This document shows positions 60,301 through 64,000 of a stretch of 64,000 nt of DNA, piece after piece. A program made the position numbers and the translations under genes. The DNA is from Halosegnis rubeus (lineage in GTDB: Archaea > Halobacteriota > Halobacteria > Halobacteriales > Haloarculaceae): positions 1 to 64,000 of the forward strand of contig NZ_QJOW01000008.1 of NCBI RefSeq assembly GCF_009184545.1. Direction: 5' to 3'. Each line of letters opens with the position of its first letter. Position 1 is the first letter of the stretch. The notes below the pieces were generated by a model. That model was not told the DNA's origin. It worked only from the letters and a program-made list of their open reading frames with translations, and did no database searches.

Positions 60301-61874
60301 TCTGCGTCGAGGGCCTGCTTCAGCGTCTCGAGATTGATGTTTTCCATGATCTCGACATAGCCCCAGTCCTCGTCGGCCCACTCTTGGGTCTGTCCGGGAA
60401 TCGGCGTCAGCGGCAGGACTTCGGTGGCGTCGGTTTCTTCGACGAGCTGGTTCGCCGCGGTCTGGGATTCGAGCGGATCCGCACAGACGTACTGGAGGTC
60501 GTGCTCGGCAATGATCTCCTGGGCCCGCTCGATGTCCTTCGGCGTCGGCTGGTCGTCCGGTGACAGTCCCGTCAGCGTCTGTACTTCGAATCCGTAGCGC
60601 TGGCCGAGATACTGGAAGGCGTTGTGACCAGCGACGAACACGACGTCTTTCGAGGCGCCCTCAAGCGCGGACTGGAACGACTCGTCGAGTTCGTCCAGAC
60701 GATTACGGTACGACTCGGCGTTCTCGGCGTAGGCACTGGCATTGTCGCTGTCGACGTCGACGAACCCGCTCCGGATGTTGTCGACCGCCTGCTTCGCTCG
60801 CTCCGGGTCTAGCCAGAAGTGTGGGTCCGTTCCGCCGGAATGGTTGTGGTTGTGTCCCTCCTCGCCTTCCTGTTCGTTTTCTCCCTCGTGCTCGTCTTCG
60901 TGTTCCTCTCCACTCTCGTGGTCGTGTTCACCTTCGTGCTCGCCATCGCCCTCGTGTCCGTGTTCGCCGGCAGTCTCGGTCACTTCGGGTTCGATGGCCG
61001 ACCCACTGCCGTTGGTGAGCGTCGCGTCGAACTCCGCGGGAGCGTGCTGGGCGAAGAGGACGTAGTGGCCCTCCGTTTCGATATCGAGGGAGAACGTCGT
61101 CTCGCCGGAATCCGCGAACTGGAGGTGATAGAGTGACTCACTGGACGGCGTGAGTGTCTCTCCGCCTTCTACCGGTGTGTGCGTGTCGTGGTCGCCGTAG
61201 AGGGTGGTTGCGGTCTCCTCGACGTGGTGAATACCGTGGTCGCCGCCCTCTTCGGTTGCGATAACGGCTAGCTGCATCTTCGGATCGGGGCCCTCGTGGA
61301 ACGTGTACGTGTAGGTGCCAGCTTCGAGGTGGTAGAGACCAACCCACTCCCACGGGGCCGATTCGCCGTGGTGCTCCTCGTGGTCTCCCTCTTCGTGTTC
61401 ATCGTGGCCGTGTTCTCCTTCGCCGTCGTGGCCTTCCTCGTGTTCCCCCTCGTGGTCTTCTTCGTGACCGTGGTCGTGTCCGCCTTCGATGAGGTCGATA
61501 CCAGCACCGGCAGCGACGATGTCGACATCGGCGTCGTCGTCACGGAGACTCGTCGCGAGGTCGTCAGCCCACGGCTGGAATCCCTCCATCCCGTAGAGGA
61601 AGAGATCCGATTCGAGGATCGTTCCCTGTATTTTGGAGCCAGGCTCCCACCCGTGGCCGTGTTGGCCGATCGGGACGAGCGTCTCTGCGGTCGCAGTGTC
61701 GCCTGCAACCTGACTGGCCAAGTCCCCGAATACGAAGAACGAAGACTGGGCTTCCGGCCCGGCTCCACCTGAATCATTGGAGCTGGCGTCGTTCGAGAGA
61801 CAGCCAGCGAGGGAGCCGATGGTAGTGAATCCGATTCCAGTTGCGACGAGTCGTCGTCGGGTGTATCGAGGCAT
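60297..61874 (-). CDS. znuA: Zinc-binding lipoprotein ZnuA with an inserted domain
   Basis: A 525-residue metal-binding protein of the ZnuA family. A twin-arginine-type start (RRRLVATGIG) and lipobox LAGC (Cys25) show export and lipid anchoring. The ZnuA core is residues 45-130 (His72/74 in IGQHGHGWEPG) and 345-525 (DPHFWLDPERA, AGHNAFQYLGQRYG, CADPLES ligands). Between them lie two His/Asp/Glu-rich stretches (about 131-172 and 300-345) flanking an extra beta-type domain of about 125 residues. This is far longer than a typical ZnuA (about 310). Confidence 0.92.
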   Translation of the reverse strand: MPRYTRRRLVATGIGFTTIGSLAGCLSNDASSNDSGGAGPEAQSSFFVFGDLASQVAGDTATAETLVPIGQHGHGWEPGSKIQGTILESDLFLYGMEGFQPWADDLATSLRDDDADVDIVAAGAGIDLIEGGHDHGHEEDHEGEHEEGHDGEGEHGHDEHEEGDHEEHHGESAPWEWVGLYHLEAGTYTYTFHEGPDPKMQLAVIATEEGGDHGIHHVEETATTLYGDHDTHTPVEGGETLTPSSESLYHLQFADSGETTFSLDIETEGHYVLFAQHAPAEFDATLTNGSGSAIEPEVTETAGEHGHEGDGEHEGEHDHESGEEHEDEHEGENEQEGEEGHNHNHSGGTDPHFWLDPERAKQAVDNIRSGFVDVDSDNASAYAENAESYRNRLDELDESFQSALEGASKDVVFVAGHNAFQYLGQRYGFEVQTLTGLSPDDQPTPKDIERAQEIIAEHDLQYVCADPLESQTAANQLVEETDATEVLPLTPIPGQTQEWADEDWGYVEIMENINLETLKQALDAE

Positions 61875-62094
61875 CTATTGTTAACACTGGTAAACTAGAT
61901 AATAAGAGCTATGATTTTGTACGGTGAGGTTAATAATATCTCCCTAAGTGAGATGGAGACTTGCTAACCGTTGCCGGGATAACTAACGTGGGCTCTGGAA
62001 TTGCTAATCGTTGCTACCTCAGATTCCGTATTACATAAGCCCGAGAAGCGTGCTAACAGGCATTTAGTAGCTGTGGCACCCAGATACGGTTGCA
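61875..62094. promoter_or_regulatory. Shared zinc-operon promoter with repeated motifs
   Basis: The 220-base AT-rich interval between znuA and the divergent microprotein gene. TTGCTAACCGTTGCCG (61961-61976) and TTGCTAATCGTTGCTA (62001-62016) are near-identical, 40 bases apart. TGCTAACAGG at 62051-62060 is a partial third copy, and TTGTTAACACTGG follows the znuA start at 61878-61890. For znuA the minus strand has TCTTATTATC (about 61896-61905), 25-30 bases before its ATG. These are good candidates for a metal-responsive operator; the regulator is not in the window. Confidence 0.55.
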
Positions 62095-62229
62095 ATGTGC
62101 CACTGCTTCAGCGAGTTGACCGAGATGAGTGACGAACAGCGAGCGGAGGTTCTCGAAGAACACTCGATGGAAGAACTCCGCACGGAATACTCCACCGAAA
62201 AACTAGAAACCCTCGGCGTCATCGCCTGA
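62095..62229 (+). CDS. Cys-His-Cys microprotein
   Basis: A 44-residue protein: MCHCFSELTEMSDEQRAEVL then an acidic helical tail. The N-terminal Cys2-His3-Cys4 makes a compact metal-binding site. The rest is a likely amphipathic helix (residues about 12-40). It is divergent from znuA with a shared promoter region, so it is probably expressed under zinc control. I do not recognise a family; a zinc sensor or zinc-releasing role is conjecture. Too short for standard ORF cut-offs. Confidence 0.6.
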   Translation: MCHCFSELTEMSDEQRAEVLEEHSMEELRTEYSTEKLETLGVIA

Positions 62230-62277
62230 GGACACTTCACGTTGGTCCTACCCCGGACGACCGACAGCATCCGCCCA

Positions 62278-62943
62278 TCACGCAGACCCGGTCGCCTCCC
62301 GTTTCTCTGCGTACGCGAGCGTGTAGTAGTCTCGATCAGTTACCTCACCGGGATCGTTCGTAACGAGGGGCTCTTCCGAATCCATGAAGAGTCGCCGTCC
62401 GAACGTCACCTCGTACCCTGCTTCAGTCATCTTTTCGTAGGTCGTCGGTGCGTCAGTCACTTTGAACAGGATCAACCGATTCGGACCGATCGGTGCTTCG
62501 CCGTCGGTCGCCTCGCGTAGCGTCAGTTCAGCGCCAGCGTCGATGTCGACCCCGAGGACCGAAGCGAATGCCGTCACACTGCTGACACCGGGAACGACTT
62601 CGATGTCGATGCTGGGATGCTGCTCGCGAAGCGTCCGACGCAGGTGCCCGAACGTCGAGTAGATACAGGGATCGCCAAGCGTGACGAACGCCGCGTCGGC
62701 CTCTCGCGCTTTCGGCGCGACTTCCGCGGCCGCCGTCTCCCACGCTGCCTAGAGTTCTTCGGGATCGGTCGTCATCGGGAACTCGAGGTCACTCAGTTTC
62801 GATTCGGAAACGTACTCGGCTGCGACGCGCCGTGACAGTCGTCCCGGTGAGTAGACGACGTCGACCGATTCGAGTCGTCGCTTGCCGCGAACCGTGAGCA
62901 GGTCCGCCGAACCCGGTCCCAGCCCGATTCCGTAGAGCATCAT
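62278..62943 (-). pseudogene. cbiL: Precorrin-2 C20-methyltransferase with an in-frame TAG
   Basis: The frame from 62943 (MMLYGIGLGPGSADLLTVRG) to 62278 reads a full cobalamin-pathway methyltransferase broken only by TAG at 62749-62751. Before it: VVYSPGRLSRRVAAEY and FPMTTDPEEL. After it, in the same frame: AAWETAAAEVAPKAREADAA, FVTLGDPCIYSTFGHLRRTL and PGVSSVTAFASVLGVD, the SAM-binding GDP and catalytic parts. A CAG (Gln) to TAG change would explain it, as would a sequence error. Read-through is possible but there is no evidence for it. Confidence 0.8.
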
Positions 62944-62946
62944 CGG

Positions 62947-63336
62947 TTACGTGCCCTCCTCGTGGCTCTTGATACCGTCCTGAACCACTTTCTCCGCGAG
63001 CACAGCACACGGGACGCGCATCGGCGTCAGCTCGATTCCCAAGAGATCGAGGGCGTCCTCACGGTCGAGGTCACGAACCTCCGAGAGCGTCATTCCTGGG
63101 AGTTCTTCGGCGAGCAGGCTCGCACTCGCAATGCTAATCGCACAGCCTTCTCCAGTAAACGTGACCTCTTCAATCGTCTCACCGTCCTCGGCGAGTCTGA
63201 GATCAAACGTGAGTTCGTCGCCACAGGAGGTATTCTCGCCAGTGTGCGAGAAGGTAACCGGCGAGAGGCGGCCCCACCTTCGAGGGTTACGGTAGTGATC
63301 CAGGATTACCTCCTGATACATTTTAGAACCCTGCAT
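62947..63336 (-). CDS. IscU/SufU-type Fe-S cluster scaffold protein
   Basis: A 129-residue NifU N-domain protein for building iron-sulfur clusters. The three ligand cysteines are in NTSCGDELTF, TGEGCAISIASAS and RVPCAVLAEKV; the Asp next to the first Cys is also present. The start MYQEVILDHYRNPRRWG may begin at an internal ATG (63321). It sits in a cofactor cluster between cbiL and moaB; a specialised role for their Fe-S enzymes is an inference. Confidence 0.88.
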   Translation of the reverse strand: MQGSKMYQEVILDHYRNPRRWGRLSPVTFSHTGENTSCGDELTFDLRLAEDGETIEEVTFTGEGCAISIASASLLAEELPGMTLSEVRDLDREDALDLLGIELTPMRVPCAVLAEKVVQDGIKSHEEGT

Positions 63337-63909
63337 CTATTCGACCTTGTGTCGGGTTGCGAGTCCGGCAAGATGCGGGGCTTCCTCGCTGATAATCTCC
63401 GCCGTGGCGAGCTCGACGGCGTTCACACTTCCCGGGAGCACGAACACTGGCACGTCGCGGGCGATGCCCGCTGTCGCACGGGTTGAGACGATACGCGTTC
63501 GTACCTCCTCCCACGAGAGCCATCGGAACGCTTCGCCGAAGCCCGGCAGTTCGCGGTCGAAGAGTTCGCTCACCGCGTCCGGAGTGACGTCGTCGACGGT
63601 GACTCCCGTTCCGCCTGTGGTCACGACGAGGTCGACATCCGGTCGATCCAAACAGTCGCTCACTGTGGTCTTGATCTGGACGTAGTCATCTGGAATCATC
63701 CGGCGTGCCGTAACGACGTGACCCGCTTCGACGAGGATGCTCGCGATGGCGTCGCCACTCGGGTCTGGCGGCGTCTTTTCGACGCTATCTCCGCGTGACG
63801 AGGACACGGTTACGATGGCCACGCCGAGCGGGTCGATGCAGTCGTGACCGTCGGCGTCAGTCGTCCGCCGATCCGCCGCCGGTGGCAGTTCGCGACGATT
63901 CTGTATCAC
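63337..63909 (-). CDS. moaB: Molybdopterin adenylyltransferase, MoaB/MogA family
   Basis: A 190-residue protein that adenylylates molybdopterin before metal insertion. VAIVTVSSSRGDSVEKTPPD, DLVVTTGGTGVTVDDVTPDA and VFVLPGSVNAVELATAEI are MoaB/MogA motifs. An N-terminal tail of about 25 residues is extra. GTG at 63909 overlaps the stop of the next upstream gene by four bases. It ends directly before the scaffold gene (TAG then ATG), so the genes are one transcript. Confidence 0.9.
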   Translation of the reverse strand: MIQNRRELPPAADRRTTDADGHDCIDPLGVAIVTVSSSRGDSVEKTPPDPSGDAIASILVEAGHVVTARRMIPDDYVQIKTTVSDCLDRPDVDLVVTTGGTGVTVDDVTPDAVSELFDRELPGFGEAFRWLSWEEVRTRIVSTRATAGIARDVPVFVLPGSVNAVELATAEIISEEAPHLAGLATRHKVE

Positions 63910-64000
63910 TGTCGGTCACCTACCACGAGACGTTGTTCGATCGGGGGCTGCGACCACTCCATCGTCCCTGGGAATGGATTCTTGAACGCCTCCCAGTCGT
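63906..64000 (-). CDS. C-terminal end of an unidentified protein
   Basis: The last 30 codons of a gene that continues past the right edge, ending with PPIEQRLVVGDRQ and a TGA that overlaps the moaB start. The stretch WEAFKNPFPGTMEW is hydrophobic-aromatic and not enough to name a family. By position it belongs to the cobalamin/molybdopterin cofactor operon. Confidence 0.6.
   Translation of the reverse strand, partial: DWEAFKNPFPGTMEWSQPPIEQRLVVGDRQ

Noticed and set aside
62749-62751. TAG in cbiL as a pyrrolysine codon
   Set aside because: No pyl genes are seen here, the enzyme has no need for pyrrolysine, and a CAG to TAG change is simpler.
1-64000. CRISPR arrays or IS elements
   Set aside because: No regularly spaced repeats and no transposase motifs with inverted ends were found by eye.

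Overview
The window is chromosomal DNA from a halophilic archaeon (class Halobacteria). The evidence is a GC-rich sequence with very acidic predicted proteins, many genes with a TATA-like box 25-30 bases before the start codon (leaderless transcripts), and archaeal signature genes: TFB, FEN1 with a PCNA tail, GatE beside GatCA, presenilin-type peptidase, Dph2, MptE and F420-dependent oxidoreductase. The genus cannot be told from the sequence alone. I saw no rRNA, tRNA, CRISPR array or transposase gene.

Layout. 1-2.7 kb: start of a TFB gene, divergent gatCA, a small zinc-ribbon-like protein and a winged-helix regulator. 2.7-5.7 kb: fatty-acid degradation genes (Asp-nucleophile hydrolase, acyl-CoA dehydrogenase, enoyl-CoA hydratase). 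5.8-13 kb: FEN1 with a tandemly duplicated PCNA-binding tail, membrane proteins, an ornithine cyclodeaminase relative, a presenilin homologue, an EamA exporter and a metallo-hydrolase. 13.2-14 kb: a PemK/MazF-type toxin gene coupled to a winged-helix partner. 14-21 kb: superoxide dismutase, photolyase, BolA, glycerol kinase, a C-terminally short GlpA, UspA and fumarase. 21-27.8 kb: GatE, TrmJ-like methyltransferase, dihydropteroate synthase and MptE (tetrahydrofolate/tetrahydromethanopterin synthesis, with a structured leader before mptE), MFS transporter. 27.8-51 kb: mostly ordinary metabolism (acyl-CoA ligase, D-lactate dehydrogenase, HpcH aldolase, TPP decarboxylase, MATE pump, MsrA, F420 and SDR oxidoreductases, Sir2, MFS, phosphotransferase, rhomboid, diphthamide synthesis, YlbF), with one beta-propeller gene broken by two frameshifts. 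51-54.9 kb: a decayed membrane gene, a metallo-hydrolase, a tyrosine recombinase with its small partner, an AT-rich spacer and a family 2 glycosyltransferase.

54.9-62.2 kb looks like a zinc-homeostasis island with lower GC in its first part. It holds the C-terminal half of a COG0523 (CobW/ZNG-type) zinc chaperone, a HEAT-like protein, a 50-residue double zinc finger, a TrmO-type tRNA methyltransferase, and a six-gene operon. That operon contains zinc-binding lipoprotein ZnuA with an inserted domain, a small protein, ZnuC, ZnuB, an FAD monooxygenase-like protein and a small conserved protein; the first five genes overlap by exactly four bases each. A 44-residue Cys-His-Cys microprotein is transcribed divergently from a shared promoter region with repeated operator-like motifs. 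62.3-64 kb is cofactor synthesis: cbiL interrupted by an in-frame TAG, an IscU/SufU-type scaffold, MoaB and the end of another gene.

Gene packing is tight. Six convergent pairs share a four-base CTAG or CTAA that supplies both stop codons, and most operons use ATGA or GTGA overlaps. Several loci look decayed or remodelled (glpA, the beta-propeller gene, the COG0523 gene, cbiL, and remnants near 9.9, 51.1 and 55.0 kb), so either the strain is losing genes or a few positions are sequencing errors.
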